Positions 1 through 9,214 are shown, counted from the first letter of the stretch. The stretch: 64,000 bases of DNA from Pseudoalteromonas rubra (GCF_001482385.1 NZ_CP013611.1:310001-374000); one strand, 5' to 3'. A program made the numbers and translations. Notes: a model not told the origin generated them from the sequence alone.

Positions 1-570
1 TCCCGTAATGCCATTTTCTCTTAAAAAGGCATCCATCAGTAATACGGCACCAAAGGCGATGAAAATATCTTCACCAAAGAAGACGGCAATATTATCACAC
101 GCTGCGGCATGCGCACTGATCATATCCCGGACAGGTTTTGGCAAATCGCCATGCATGTTACTTGCTGCACCAAGCGCCATAGGCGCTAATAAAGGACGCA
201 CTGTTTGAGGCTGACCTGCAAGGTTGATGAGCCCAAGTGCGGCACTACATTCACGCACAACAAAATAGACGCTGAGGATCCGCGCTGTGGTGGCACCTTT
301 GATACTGGCTATCCAACTTTTGGCATGCTGCTGTAAGCCATAGCGTTCTAAGATAGCAATCACAGGCAAGAGTAATAAAAAGCTTGCTAACTGGCGGGAG
401 TTAAGAAATTTTTCTCCAAAGGTTTCCAGCAAAGTCAGGTAATCTAAATCGACTGCCCAGCCGGTGACGAGCCCGGCACAGGTCACGACCAGCAGGGGGT
501 TAAAACGAAAGGCAAATCCGAGGATCACCACCAGTATCCCTGTAAGGGGCAAAAAATTAAGTTCGCTCAC
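1..570 (-). CDS. DUF969 family membrane protein, probable 5-oxoproline permease component (3' end cut by window edge)
   Basis: The reading frame is open on the minus strand from a GTG at 570 to the window edge, about 190 residues, and its C-terminus is missing. The start is supported by an AGGAG about six bases upstream, and the GTG overlaps the TGA of pxpC by four bases (GTGA), which implies translational coupling. The protein is hydrophobic with several membrane segments and contains NMHGDLPKPVRDMISAHAAA, which I recognise from the DUF969 family. In other bacteria DUF969 is paired with DUF979, and the pair sits beside 5-oxoprolinase or pyroglutamyl peptidase genes, so uptake of 5-oxoproline is the usual inference. 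Transport is inferred from context. A DUF979 gene would be expected just beyond coordinate 1. Confidence 0.8.
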   Translation of the reverse strand, partial: MSELNFLPLTGILVVILGFAFRFNPLLVVTCAGLVTGWAVDLDYLTLLETFGEKFLNSRQLASFLLLLPVIAILERYGLQQHAKSWIASIKGATTARILSVYFVVRECSAALGLINLAGQPQTVRPLLAPMALGAASNMHGDLPKPVRDMISAHAAACDNIAVFFGEDIFIAFGAVLLMDAFLRENGITG

Positions 571-1502
571 GAAATACTCCTGTCGCGATGTGTCAGCGCA
601 AAGCGCAGTTGGTTGAGATGATATTGTTGTTGTTGTGTCTCTTGGTATGCCCGAGCCGGGGTGACCAGCGTGAAATTAATCATATCTCCGGCACTGAGTT
701 GAGCAAAGTGTCTCAGATCCGCCGCAATCACTTGGGCTACCATTGGGTAACCGCCCGTGGTTTGACAATCATTCAGCAGCACAATAGGGGCGCCGTTTGG
801 TGGCAGCTGAACGGTGCCAGGTAAAACCGCCTGACTATTGATAGAAACTTGATGAGTGACTGGCTCAGAGGCCGAAAGTCGCATACCCATTCTATTGCTA
901 TCTGGCGATACCTGCCATTGCTGAGTGCACAATAGCTGCTGTGTTGTGAGGGATAACCGTTCGCAGTGTGGGCCTGGCAATATGCGTATTTGTTTATGGT
1001 AGGGAGGCTGAAGCGCGCCAGCACTACTTTTTGCTACACAGCTTTCATAGTGTAGCTGATCGCCGGCGGCCAATGCTGAACCATCAAAGCCTCCAAATCC
1101 CGCCTGGACATCGGTCGAGTGCGAGCCCAACACGGTATTCAGGGTGAACCCTCCTTCAACACTCAGATAGGCACGCAGTGCATCTGAGCTCGAGGCGAAG
1201 CTCAGGATCTGACCTGGCTTGCTAAAATAGCGCCAGCCGGGCGTCAGTGGTGTATCGTCAAGACGCGCATTCAGGTCACCCCCAGTCAGCGCAAAATTGG
1301 TAGCTGTCGTAAATTTTAGCTGGGCGAGTCCGACTGTGATCTCAAGTACCGCAGTATTTGGCGCATTATCCAGTAACAGGTTGGCAATGTGCAGTGCCAT
1401 GGGATCCATCACACCACTTTGAGAGACCCCAAGATGACGATGCCCATGTCGTCCGAGATCCTGGATACACATTTGCACGCCGGGCTTAATGACTTCTAGC
1501 AT
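567..1502 (-). CDS. pxpC: 5-oxoprolinase subunit PxpC (biotin-dependent carboxyltransferase-like, KipA family)
   Basis: This 311-residue protein has the carboxyltransferase subdomain fold shared by KipA and the C-terminal half of urea amidolyase. The N-terminal segment GHRHLGVSQSGVMDP (from about residue 19) and the later NDCQTTGGYP are typical of the family. PxpA, PxpB and PxpC together form the prokaryotic ATP-dependent 5-oxoprolinase, which opens 5-oxoproline to glutamate and removes this spontaneous damage product of glutamine and glutathione. Its ATG overlaps the end of pxpB by seven bases and its stop overlaps the DUF969 start, so the three genes are a tight operon. pxpA is not in the window and may lie to the left. 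Confidence 0.88.
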   Translation of the reverse strand: MLEVIKPGVQMCIQDLGRHGHRHLGVSQSGVMDPMALHIANLLLDNAPNTAVLEITVGLAQLKFTTATNFALTGGDLNARLDDTPLTPGWRYFSKPGQILSFASSSDALRAYLSVEGGFTLNTVLGSHSTDVQAGFGGFDGSALAAGDQLHYESCVAKSSAGALQPPYHKQIRILPGPHCERLSLTTQQLLCTQQWQVSPDSNRMGMRLSASEPVTHQVSINSQAVLPGTVQLPPNGAPIVLLNDCQTTGGYPMVAQVIAADLRHFAQLSAGDMINFTLVTPARAYQETQQQQYHLNQLRFALTHRDRSIS

Positions 1503-2152
1503 AGGCCCTCCTTCTGTGGCACAAATTTGACGTTATCACCTGGCTGAAACAAGCTGGGGGACTGCACATTGGCATCGAATAAGCGGGTCGTGCTGTGACC
1601 CAGAAGCCGCCAGCCGCCTGGAGAGGCGCTGGGGTAAATCGCACTTAAATCTTCAGCGATGGCAACAGAGCCGGCTGGCACATGTGTTCTGGGTGAGTTG
1701 AGACGGGCAACCTGCAGTTGCTCAGGTACACTACCCAGATAGGCAAAACCAGGTAAAAAACCCAGAAATTTGACCTGATAAGTTGGTGAACTATGCAGCT
1801 CAACGATGTCTTTTGGTGATAAGTTCAGCTGTTCAGCCAGCGGTGCCAGATCTGGGCCAGCTTCCCCTCCATATATAACCGGGATTGTGTGTGTAGTGGG
1901 TTGAAAGTCTTCTGCACTGAGTGATTGCCACAGAGTGAGTAATGCTTCTTGCCACTTGGCGCACTGTGTGTGGTCTTGCAAAACCAGGGTAAGAGAAGTC
2001 TTGCCAACTACAATATCTGTGTAACGGGCTTGTTTTTGCAGGTGACGATGTAGGGCAAACAAGCGATTCTGTTGTTCGTTGTCGAGTCGGGCGCAGTTAA
2101 GGTCGAGTACAACAGCTTGCTCGCCGAGCAGGTAAGTCTGTTCTTGTGTCAT
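1496..2152 (-). CDS. pxpB: 5-oxoprolinase subunit PxpB (KipI family)
   Basis: The protein has 218 residues, the usual size for PxpB/KipI. It carries the family signatures FLGFLPGFAYLG (residues 129-140) and SPGGWRLLGHST (177-188), found in subunit 1 of allophanate-hydrolase-like carboxyltransferases. It works with PxpC and PxpA in ATP-dependent hydrolysis of 5-oxoproline in the cytoplasm. In Bacillus the homologue KipI inhibits the sporulation kinase KinA, but in a proteobacterium next to pxpC and DUF969 the 5-oxoprolinase role is the better call. It is the first gene of the visible minus-strand operon, so a promoter should lie in 2153-2303, although I could not pick a convincing one. Confidence 0.88.
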   Translation of the reverse strand: MTQEQTYLLGEQAVVLDLNCARLDNEQQNRLFALHRHLQKQARYTDIVVGKTSLTLVLQDHTQCAKWQEALLTLWQSLSAEDFQPTTHTIPVIYGGEAGPDLAPLAEQLNLSPKDIVELHSSPTYQVKFLGFLPGFAYLGSVPEQLQVARLNSPRTHVPAGSVAIAEDLSAIYPSASPGGWRLLGHSTTRLFDANVQSPSLFQPGDNVKFVPQKEGLC

Positions 2153-2303
2153 GGTTTCTTATTTTCATTTTATTGTCTTCACATGTGGCGGCCCGTCAGT
2201 GTCGGTTCACTCAGAGGGACACCCGGGCAAAGCATAGCAAGCTTATTGTTGGCTGTCTTGCCAAACCTGTCCAGCGTTGTCAGTCTGAGAGCTAACCACA
2301 GCT

Positions 2304-2333
2304 AAAAAAAAGCCATGCAAGGGTTGCATGGCT
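2304..2333 (-). terminator. Rho-independent terminator of the leucyl aminopeptidase gene
   Basis: A perfect 10-bp inverted repeat (AGCCATGCAA / TTGCATGGCT, 3-base loop, 2311-2333) is followed on the minus strand by eight T residues (plus-strand A tract 2304-2311). It lies 20 bases after the aminopeptidase stop and separates it from the pxp operon. Confidence 0.85.
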
Positions 2334-2352
2334 CTCTTCAGTTGGGATTGAG

Positions 2353-3867
2353 TTAGTTGCTTAACAACCATTCACTCAACAGGCGTACACCAAACCCGGT
2401 GCCACCCGGAGATACTTCACCTTTACCTGTGGTAGTCAGTGCGTTTCCGGCAATATCAATATGTAACCAGCGCGTGTCACCGGCAAAGTGCTGCAGGAAT
2501 GAGGCCGCGGTGGTTGCACCAGGGCCGCCAGAACCAATATTAGCAATATCTGCAATATCGGATTTCAGCATGTCTTGGTAGCCCAGAGGAAGTCGCCATA
2601 GCGGCTCATTGACGGCTTTACCTGCAACCGTAAATTCCGTGACTAGCTGATCATCGTCTGAGAACACGGCTGCGTAGCGGTTACCGACAGCACGGATTTT
2701 CGAGCCTGTCAGCGTTGCAAGATCAACCATTACCTCTGGTTTGTAGTAGGTGCGGGCATACCACATAGCGTCACTCAATACCAAGCGGCCTTCCGCATCG
2801 GTGTTGAGGATTTCGACACTCAGACCTTCTGCTGTACGCAGCACGTCACCGGGTGCAATAGAATTCTCAGAAACCATGTTCGCGGCCATGCCCATCACGG
2901 CAACCACGTTCACATCTGCTTTCGCCAGTGCCATAGCCTTTACGGTACCCAGTACCGCAGCGGCGCCAGCCATATCTGATTTCATGCGGGCGATAGATTT
3001 GCCTGTTTTGATGCTATAACCGCCAGAGTCAAACGTGATCCCTTTACCAACCAGTGCAATTGGGGTGTCGTTATTTCCTTTATAATGGGCTACCACCAGG
3101 CGTGCACCTTCTTTACTGCCTCTGCCAACACCTTCCAATGCGTTCATTCCCAGAGACTTAAGCTGCTCGGGTTCGAGGATTTTGACTTCAACACCATATT
3201 GCTCAAGTTGTTTTGCGGCATTTGCAAAATCAACTGGCGTCATTTCAGTCGGAACTTCTGAGGTCAGGTCACGCGCCAGAAACACACCCTGCTCGATATA
3301 GCTTAAAGTGGTGTACTCGGCCTGGGTTTGACGTTGGTCATCGACACTCAGGCTGTAGGTCATGCTGTGCGTGTTAGGTTCTTTTTTGTATAACTCGAAA
3401 GTGTGGTCGCGCAGATTTGCACCATGTGCATATTGTGCAGCAAGCGCATGGTTACTTAGCTGACCATTAACGCCTTTGAATGCCACACTGACGGTGCCGG
3501 CTTCTTTTTTCTCCAGTTTGGCATGCAGGTTACCACCAAGCTTGGCCATTTTGGCACTGTCCAGCTCATCGCGCTCACCAAGACCGACGACAAGAATGCG
3601 CTTGTGCCTGGAGTCCACTGGCGCTAATACTTCTACAACCTTGCCGTATTCACCTGTAAATTTGTCTGCTTCAAGTGCTTTGGAAAGCTGTTTACGGGTA
3701 TCTCTGTCAAGAAATTTAAATGCATTGCTTTGCTCGCTGTCCTGAAACACAACCAGCGCATCGGTTCTTTCGTTCAGTTTATTGGTGAACTGGATGTCTG
3801 CGGCCAAAGCCGATGCTGAGCCGAAAAGTGCGACGCTGAGTGCGCAAAGACGAGTAGATAATGACAT
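2353..3867 (-). CDS. Exported leucyl aminopeptidase, M17 family (PepA-like)
   Basis: This 504-residue protein has an N-terminal signal peptide (hydrophobic core about residues 6-20, likely cleavage after ALA near 22), followed by the M17 N-terminal macro-like domain and the catalytic domain. The two-metal site is intact: GKGITFDSGG (274-283), MKSDMAG (about 295-301) and NTDAEGRL (355-362), the M17 signature. It should release N-terminal amino acids from peptides. A signal peptide is unusual because classical PepA is cytoplasmic; secreted M17 enzymes do occur in marine Alteromonadales and fit extracellular peptide scavenging. GAGGG precedes the ATG. It is a single gene with its own terminator. 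Confidence 0.92.
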   Translation of the reverse strand: MSLSTRLCALSVALFGSASALAADIQFTNKLNERTDALVVFQDSEQSNAFKFLDRDTRKQLSKALEADKFTGEYGKVVEVLAPVDSRHKRILVVGLGERDELDSAKMAKLGGNLHAKLEKKEAGTVSVAFKGVNGQLSNHALAAQYAHGANLRDHTFELYKKEPNTHSMTYSLSVDDQRQTQAEYTTLSYIEQGVFLARDLTSEVPTEMTPVDFANAAKQLEQYGVEVKILEPEQLKSLGMNALEGVGRGSKEGARLVVAHYKGNNDTPIALVGKGITFDSGGYSIKTGKSIARMKSDMAGAAAVLGTVKAMALAKADVNVVAVMGMAANMVSENSIAPGDVLRTAEGLSVEILNTDAEGRLVLSDAMWYARTYYKPEVMVDLATLTGSKIRAVGNRYAAVFSDDDQLVTEFTVAGKAVNEPLWRLPLGYQDMLKSDIADIANIGSGGPGATTAASFLQHFAGDTRWLHIDIAGNALTTTGKGEVSPGGTGFGVRLLSEWLLSN

Positions 3868-4058
3868 TGATTAAACCCTCAATAACTAATTTGGACTTTG
3901 TTTTACCCTAAACGACCAGATTAATTAATTAAATGTCGTTGAATGACACAGAATCATAGTTAAAGTGCGGGCTGGCAGGTTTTTTCCCTGATAATGAAAG
4001 AGCAGTCACGGTTTCGCGGTCTCAGTAGATAACAGATATTTATTTAAAGGATACCGGA

Positions 4059-5363
4059 GTGAATAAACGACTAATTCTGGGATTTACGCTGATGAGTGCC
4101 GCAAGTCTGGTGAATGCTGGTGAAGTCTCTGTCAACAGCACAATGCCTGAACAAGCCAGCTCACATATTAAAACTTTGGTTCTGGGGTCAGGGTGTTTTT
4201 GGGGGGCAGAAAAACGCTACGAGGCTTTGCCTGGTGTGGTAGATGCTGAATCCGGCTACGCTGATGGCCGTGGGTTTACAGCAAGTTACAAGGCAATTAC
4301 GGCACCTAGCAGGCGTTTTGATCCTAACAATTACGCTGAAGTAGTGCGGGTGACTTATAATGCCAGTCGGCTCTCGACCGCGTCATTGCTTAAAGCTTAT
4401 TTTGAAAGCCATGACCCGACTCAGAAAAACCGTCAGGGCAACGACATTGGTACACAATACCGCTCGATAATACTGTATACCGATAAAGCGCAAAAAGAAC
4501 AGGCTATTTCGTTAACTGAGCAGTATCAGGTATTGTTGACGAAAGCTGGATATGGCCAAATCCAGACCGAACTTAAACCGCTCGCAGCATTCGTTCGAGC
4601 AGAAGAATATCATCAGAATTACCTGGTTAAAAACCCCAATGGGTATTGCCCGGATCACAGTACTGGTGTCACTTTTATCGATATAGCAGAGCAGCAAGTT
4701 GACAATGACGCTTTGTTAGCGGGCAAGCACGTGGTTGTGATTGATGCGCCTTACTGCCCATATTGTGACAAGTTTAAGCAGCAAGTCGTGAACGACTATC
4801 AGGGTAGCATTCCTTTACATTATCGCCGTGCCAGCCAGTTGCAGGGGCTGAGTATTATGTCAGCGACCTGGGCGACACCGACCATTTTATTCCTTGAAAA
4901 TGGTAAAGAAGTTGCTGGGTTTCAGGGCTATATGAACCGTAAGGAATTCTATCAGGCGCTGGGCGCATTTAAATTGGGTGACAGCGACGCCTTTAAAACC
5001 GCGTTTGAACAGGGCACAGACAGACCATTTTGTAAACAATATGACTTGTTCAAGAAAACAGGGGATGGGGTCTTTGTCGACAAGCTCAGCGGGCAAGCCT
5101 TATTTGATACGAAAGATAGGTTTAATTCGGGCACTGGCTGGTTGTCATTTAAGCACCCGGTCGCAGACAGTGTTACTTATCATGAGGATAATAGTCATGG
5201 TATGCAACGCGTTGAGATCCGTTCCAGTTCATCCGGAATTCATCTGGGTCATGTGTTTGCTAAGGAAGGGCCCGGCGGAAGTGACCGCTACTGCATCAAT
5301 GCGACCGTATTAGAGTTTAAATCAAGACAGGATTATCAGGCAAATCACTTTTCATCTGACTGA
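4059..5363 (+). CDS. msrAB: Exported trifunctional methionine sulfoxide reductase MsrA-thioredoxin-like-MsrB
   Basis: The protein has 434 residues from a GTG start (AAAGG at 4046-4050). A signal peptide (about 1-21) precedes three domains. MsrA spans about 40-200, with catalytic Cys46 in GCFWG and YCPDH near 197. A thioredoxin-like domain spans about 222-305, with redox motif CPYC at 233-236. MsrB spans about 320-422, with catalytic Cys412 in RYCIN. It reduces both S and R methionine sulfoxides in exported proteins, and the middle domain may recycle or relay electrons. The MsrB part lacks the two CxxC zinc knuckles of many MsrBs (SGIHLGHVF in place of a Cys-containing version). Neisserial PilB has the same three parts in a different order (thioredoxin, MsrA, MsrB). 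Confidence 0.92.
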   Translation: MNKRLILGFTLMSAASLVNAGEVSVNSTMPEQASSHIKTLVLGSGCFWGAEKRYEALPGVVDAESGYADGRGFTASYKAITAPSRRFDPNNYAEVVRVTYNASRLSTASLLKAYFESHDPTQKNRQGNDIGTQYRSIILYTDKAQKEQAISLTEQYQVLLTKAGYGQIQTELKPLAAFVRAEEYHQNYLVKNPNGYCPDHSTGVTFIDIAEQQVDNDALLAGKHVVVIDAPYCPYCDKFKQQVVNDYQGSIPLHYRRASQLQGLSIMSATWATPTILFLENGKEVAGFQGYMNRKEFYQALGAFKLGDSDAFKTAFEQGTDRPFCKQYDLFKKTGDGVFVDKLSGQALFDTKDRFNSGTGWLSFKHPVADSVTYHEDNSHGMQRVEIRSSSSGIHLGHVFAKEGPGGSDRYCINATVLEFKSRQDYQANHFSSD

Positions 5364-5386
5364 GTAACTTGGTCTGAGCTAAAGGA

Positions 5387-5578
5387 CTAGCACCCAATCG
5401 CCTGAGACAGCGGGCAATTGTTGATTGACTCTTCCCAGCAAAAGCGGTTTTCGGTAGGTGCACAGTTATTGAAATAGCTTTTGGGACGACCTCCAGCCAC
5501 TTGTGGCGTCGCTTGCATTGCCAGTGCTTTGTCTGTACTGAGTCTTTTGATGCTTTTTTTGTTTAAATTGAGTTTCAT
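5387..5578 (-). CDS. Small Gly-Gly leader peptide, putative RiPP precursor with four-Cys core
   Basis: I start this gene at ATG 5578 (AAGGAA about eight bases upstream) and not at the longer upstream ATG, giving 63 residues. The leader MKLNLNKKSIKRLSTDKALA is lysine-rich and runs to TPQVAGG, a double-glycine cleavage site of the kind used by peptidase-containing ABC exporters. The predicted core is 33 residues, begins RPKSYFNNCAP, contains four cysteines and ends in Cys. Two further peptides with the same leader style lie at 41360 and 44725. No lanthipeptide synthase, PCAT exporter or other maturation enzyme is adjacent, so modification is unknown. The precursor call comes from the leader architecture and is not a demonstrated product. 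Confidence 0.65.
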   Translation of the reverse strand: MKLNLNKKSIKRLSTDKALAMQATPQVAGGRPKSYFNNCAPTENRFCWEESINNCPLSQAIGC

Positions 5579-5780
5579 TTTGATATTCCTTTTAAAAAAA
5601 TGCGTGATGTTCATTTGTTGAACAATATCCACGTTAGTATAGTTGTAATAATGTTGTAAAATTGTTTTTCATGTGTATTTGTAAATAATTATATCACAAA
5701 AAAGACATGTAATGAGGAGGTACGGCAGAACGAATTTATAACTATACTGAAGAGACTTATATTTTGACTTCGCTCTTACT

Positions 5781-6710
5781 ATGCATCGTTTGTTCTGTGT
5801 TTTGATTCTGGCATGGTCATTGTCGCTGAGGGCCGTGCAGCCAGTGCAGATCCTCTACAATGACTGGACCAGCCAACAGGTTCTTTCTCATATTGTGGCA
5901 GATATTTTTACGGAGCTGGGTTACCAGACTGAGTTTATCGAAGCCAAAACGGATGGCCAATGGTTCTTACTCAAAGCCGGTATGGCAGACGTACAGGTTG
6001 AAGTGTGGGAAGGCACCATGGCGGATAAATATGCGCAGTTGATGCAGAGCCAGATCATAGTCGACCTGGGGGATTATGCGCTTAAAACCCGAGAGGATTG
6101 GTGGTATCCACTGTATGTTAAGCAACATTGTCCCGGGCTTCCTCATTGGGAAGCCCTGATCCAGTGTGCGGAGGTATTTGCCCGTCCTGGTTCCCAGGGT
6201 AAAGGTGTGTATATTGCAGGTCCGTGGGAAAAGCCTGACAGAGCCAGGATCCGGGCACTGAAGCTGCCATTTGTTGTGGAACAAGTAGACAGCGGTGAGG
6301 CCTTGTGGAAAAAACTGGCCATCGCGCACAAAATCAAACAGCCCATCCTCATGTTTAACTGGACGCCTAACTGGGTGGGTGCCGTGTATCCAGGTGAGTT
6401 TGTTGAGTTTCCGGACTTTGACGAGCGCTGTGAAACTGAGCCCAGTTGGGGCGTGAATCCCAAGTTTTTGTTTGACTGCGGCAACCCCAAATCTGGCTGG
6501 CTAAAAAAAGTGGCCAGCACGCTATTTGTTGAACAACATCCCTGCCTGGCGGAGGGGTTGCGTCAGTTCAATATGACCGGTGCAACGCTTGAACAGCTTG
6601 CTGCTATGGTAAATCTGGAGAATTTCACCCCAAGCCTGGTTGCCAAGCACTGGCTTGAAAATAATCAGGTACGTTGGCGTAAATGGTTTGTCAGCTGCTT
6701 ACGCGCTTAA
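5781..6710 (+). CDS. Orphan substrate-binding protein of the glycine/proline betaine (OpuAC/ProX) family
   Basis: This 309-residue protein has a short signal peptide (about residues 1-18) and an OpuAC-type binding fold. VQILYNDWTSQQVLSHIVAD is the first strand-helix, VWEGTMADKY a ligand-loop region, and MFNWTPNWVGAVYPGEFVEF an aromatic-rich segment typical of binding pockets for quaternary amines. The family binds glycine betaine, choline or related ligands in the periplasm for an ABC importer. No permease or ATPase gene is adjacent, so it either serves a transporter elsewhere or acts as a sensor partner. Ligand identity is inferred from family only. Confidence 0.75.
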   Translation: MHRLFCVLILAWSLSLRAVQPVQILYNDWTSQQVLSHIVADIFTELGYQTEFIEAKTDGQWFLLKAGMADVQVEVWEGTMADKYAQLMQSQIIVDLGDYALKTREDWWYPLYVKQHCPGLPHWEALIQCAEVFARPGSQGKGVYIAGPWEKPDRARIRALKLPFVVEQVDSGEALWKKLAIAHKIKQPILMFNWTPNWVGAVYPGEFVEFPDFDERCETEPSWGVNPKFLFDCGNPKSGWLKKVASTLFVEQHPCLAEGLRQFNMTGATLEQLAAMVNLENFTPSLVAKHWLENNQVRWRKWFVSCLRA

Positions 6711-6772
6711 AATATCTACAGAAATACCACATAACGGTATGTTTTATATAGCTGTAATAGAAAAATGTGAAT

Positions 6773-7795
6773 TTACGCGGATCTCCGGACAATCAGCTTA
6801 GGTGGTAACAGGGTATCTGTGACTGTTTCTCCTTTAATTAAAGAGAGCAGGTTATTGACCAGCATCTGACCGGCCAGCGTTGTATTCTGTTGCACCGTAG
6901 TCAGGGCGGGTGAAATAAAGTTGGCGGCAGCAATGTTATCGAAGCCAATAACCGCTACATCATCAGGCACTTCTTTGCCAGCTTCTTTGAGTGCTTTGAG
7001 CGCGCCAATTGCAATGAGGTCGCTGGCTGCGAATAACGCGTCAAATTGAATATTATTAGCCAATAAAGACCGGGTTGCATGATAACCCGACTCCTCAGTT
7101 GAAATCGCATTGGCGATTTGGCGCTCTGATAATACACAGTCATTGGCTATCAGCGTATCTCTAAACCCCTTGAAGCGTGCGAAAAATTCAGGGCTGTGCT
7201 CTGATGCGTCACCGACAAAAGCATACTGAGCGCGATTTTGCTGTAACAGATGTTCCGCTGCCAATTTACCACCACCATAGTTATCACAGCTGACCGTCAA
7301 ATCCTCACGCCCATCGACTGTCGCTCCCCAGCAAACAAATTTGGTATCCTGAGTGAGCAATTGCTGAAGGCGAGACTGGTAGTCCATGTAGTCACCATAT
7401 CCAAGCAGAATGATACCGTCGGCACGGTGGCTATCCTCATAGTCTGCTCGCCAATCTTGACTCGTGGACTGGAAGGACACCAGCAGATCATAGCCTTGCT
7501 TTGCACAGGCTCGGGTGATGCTGCCCAGCATATTAAGAAAAAACGGGTTGATTTGTGATTCATCACCGGTTGGGTCTTCAAACAGTAACAGAGCCAGTGT
7601 GCTGCTTTGCTGAGTGCGCAGGTTACTGGCGTTTTTGTCGACTTTATAGTTGAGCTCCTTTGCGACTTCCCAGACGCGGCGACGTGTCTCTTCATTGACC
7701 AACGGGCTGTTTCTCAGCGCACGGGACACTGTAGACTGGGAGACGCCCGCAAAATGGGCGATATCAAAAGAGGTGGCTTTGCCTTTAGGTTTCAT
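6773..7795 (-). CDS. LacI family transcriptional regulator
   Basis: The protein has 340 residues, normal for LacI/GalR. The N-terminal helix-turn-helix lies at about residues 8-30 (SFDIAHFAGVSQSTVSRALR), followed by the hinge helix region near NASNLRT and a periplasmic-binding-like effector domain ending with IGFDNIAAANFISPALTTV. It is transcribed divergently from glk, across a 388-base intergenic region. Sugar control is likely from the neighbourhood, but its effector and operator are not evident. Because a second LacI regulator lies between glk and edd, either one could own the TGACACCGGTGTCA sites; the second is the better candidate by position. Confidence 0.88.
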   Translation of the reverse strand: MKPKGKATSFDIAHFAGVSQSTVSRALRNSPLVNEETRRRVWEVAKELNYKVDKNASNLRTQQSSTLALLLFEDPTGDESQINPFFLNMLGSITRACAKQGYDLLVSFQSTSQDWRADYEDSHRADGIILLGYGDYMDYQSRLQQLLTQDTKFVCWGATVDGREDLTVSCDNYGGGKLAAEHLLQQNRAQYAFVGDASEHSPEFFARFKGFRDTLIANDCVLSERQIANAISTEESGYHATRSLLANNIQFDALFAASDLIAIGALKALKEAGKEVPDDVAVIGFDNIAAANFISPALTTVQQNTTLAGQMLVNNLLSLIKGETVTDTLLPPKLIVRRSA

Positions 7796-7985
7796 AGTGC
7801 ATTGGTTCTGAGTGATAACCTGATTATTGTCAGCAAATGAATAAAATTTGCAAGCTTAATATCTCTGTTTCCTCTTTAGTAACATATTTAACTGATTGTA
7901 CTGTCACTATACTGTATACGACAAATAGAATTGGCGTGAAAACACGCAGTTGGCATACGCAGCACCGATCTGACCAAAATTTTTA

Positions 7986-8014
7986 TTGCCTCCATCTGAC
8001 ACCGGTGTCATAAT
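7986..8014 (+). promoter_or_regulatory. Probable glk promoter with the operator in its spacer
   Basis: TTGCCT (7986-7991) and CATAAT (8009-8014) are 17 bases apart and fit a sigma70 promoter. The 14-bp palindrome TGACACCGGTGTCA fills the spacer and overlaps the -10 element, the expected position for repression. Confidence 0.6.
7997..8010. promoter_or_regulatory. Operator TGACACCGGTGTCA upstream of glk
   Basis: A perfect 14-bp palindrome with a central CG, as usual for LacI-family operators. The identical sequence occurs twice more before edd (10331 and 10364), which ties glk and the Entner-Doudoroff genes into one local regulon. Confidence 0.8.
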
Positions 8015-8183
8015 GTCACTGTTTTATCATTTTGTTGTCAAAACGTATTTAGCTGTCCTTTCGGGGACAGCCTTTTTTCAGCTGAACGTGCAAAGTTATC
8101 TAGCTGAATCTTGGCATCATCACCCAAGCCAGTTACCTTGGAAGTTGTGCACTAAGTGCACCCAGATAAAAGAGAAAAACAAC

Positions 8184-9200
8184 ATGAGCCAGACAACACC
8201 TCATAGCTCGAATGACACAGGACAGGCCTTTGAGCCAATTGTCGTCGCGGATATTGGCGGTACCAATGCCCGCTTTGCCGTCGTAACCCACTACGAATCG
8301 AGCAACAATCAGTTTATTATTAGTCATCAGTCTACGTATCCCAGCGCCGAATTTCCCTCTTTTGAAACTGCCATTAGCCGTTACCTCAATGAACTCCCAA
8401 TAGCCAAACCAACACGCGCGTGTTTAGCCGTTGCGGGCCCCGTTAAGGCTCAACAGGTTTATCTGACGAATCTCGGTTGGCAGTTTAACAGTCAGGATAT
8501 TAAACAGCAGTTCGGTTTTAATGAATTGGCTGTGATCAATGACTTTGCAGCCTTTGCTTACGCAGCGCCGTATCTAGACCCAAAACAAAATATAGAAATT
8601 AAATCGGGTCAGGCACAGGCCGGCGCCAACATCGCAGTGATGGGACCTGGCACTGGCTTTGGTGCCGCATGTCTGACCAGAGACATTAATGGTAGTGCTG
8701 TTATGAGCTGTGAAGCTGGCCACATTAGCCTCGCTGCAGTGACCGAACTGGACCAGCAACTGTTGGTGGCTCTGAAGCAGGAGATTGCACATGTCTCTGT
8801 TGAAGAGGTGTTTTCGGGGCGTGGATTGGCACATTTATATCAAGCCATGGCTAAAGTAAAAGGCCGTACCGCAGAAAGGTTGACTGCTGCACAGATCAGT
8901 GAGCGCGCATCCGAGTGTGAGATCTGCGATGCCACGTTGAATCATTTTTGTGACTGGATTGGCAGCGTAGCTGGCGATCTGTCGTTAACGTTTGGTGCGC
9001 TTGGAGGCGTATTTATTGGTGGTGGGATATTGCCGCGAATGGCAGAGCGACTCAAATCAAGCCAGTTTGTTGAGCGTTTTGTGACTAAAGGGCCTATGAG
9101 TCAGTACGCAGGCCAGATCCCAGTCACCTTAGTTGTGCAGGAAAATATTCCTTTGATTGGTGCCGCAGCGTGTCTACATGAGCGTGCGAGCATCAGATAG
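8184..9200 (+). CDS. glk: Glucokinase (ROK-unrelated bacterial Glk family)
   Basis: The start chosen is ATG 8184, giving 338 residues, because the N-terminal phosphate-binding motif VADIGGTNAR lies at about 21-30 as in other Glk proteins; the open frame extends further upstream without homology. Further motifs are VAGPV, INDFAAFAYA, GPGTGFGAA and GGVFIGGGILPR, all typical of hexokinase-fold glucokinases. It phosphorylates glucose with ATP in the cytoplasm, feeding glucose-6-phosphate into the Entner-Doudoroff enzymes encoded next door. A LacI-type regulator begins 15 bases after its stop, so the two are probably cotranscribed. Confidence 0.93.
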   Translation: MSQTTPHSSNDTGQAFEPIVVADIGGTNARFAVVTHYESSNNQFIISHQSTYPSAEFPSFETAISRYLNELPIAKPTRACLAVAGPVKAQQVYLTNLGWQFNSQDIKQQFGFNELAVINDFAAFAYAAPYLDPKQNIEIKSGQAQAGANIAVMGPGTGFGAACLTRDINGSAVMSCEAGHISLAAVTELDQQLLVALKQEIAHVSVEEVFSGRGLAHLYQAMAKVKGRTAERLTAAQISERASECEICDATLNHFCDWIGSVAGDLSLTFGALGGVFIGGGILPRMAERLKSSQFVERFVTKGPMSQYAGQIPVTLVVQENIPLIGAAACLHERASIR

Positions 9201-9214
9201 TCAGGATAAGTGTA

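Larger units (their letters stand above)
7796..8183. other. Divergent intergenic region between the LacI regulator and glk
   Basis: This 388-base region holds the glk promoter and operator (7986-8014). The rest of the region is AT-rich. An open frame continues upstream of glk to 7986, but the GlcK fold begins after 8184, so I treat 7986-8183 as leader sequence. Confidence 0.6.
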
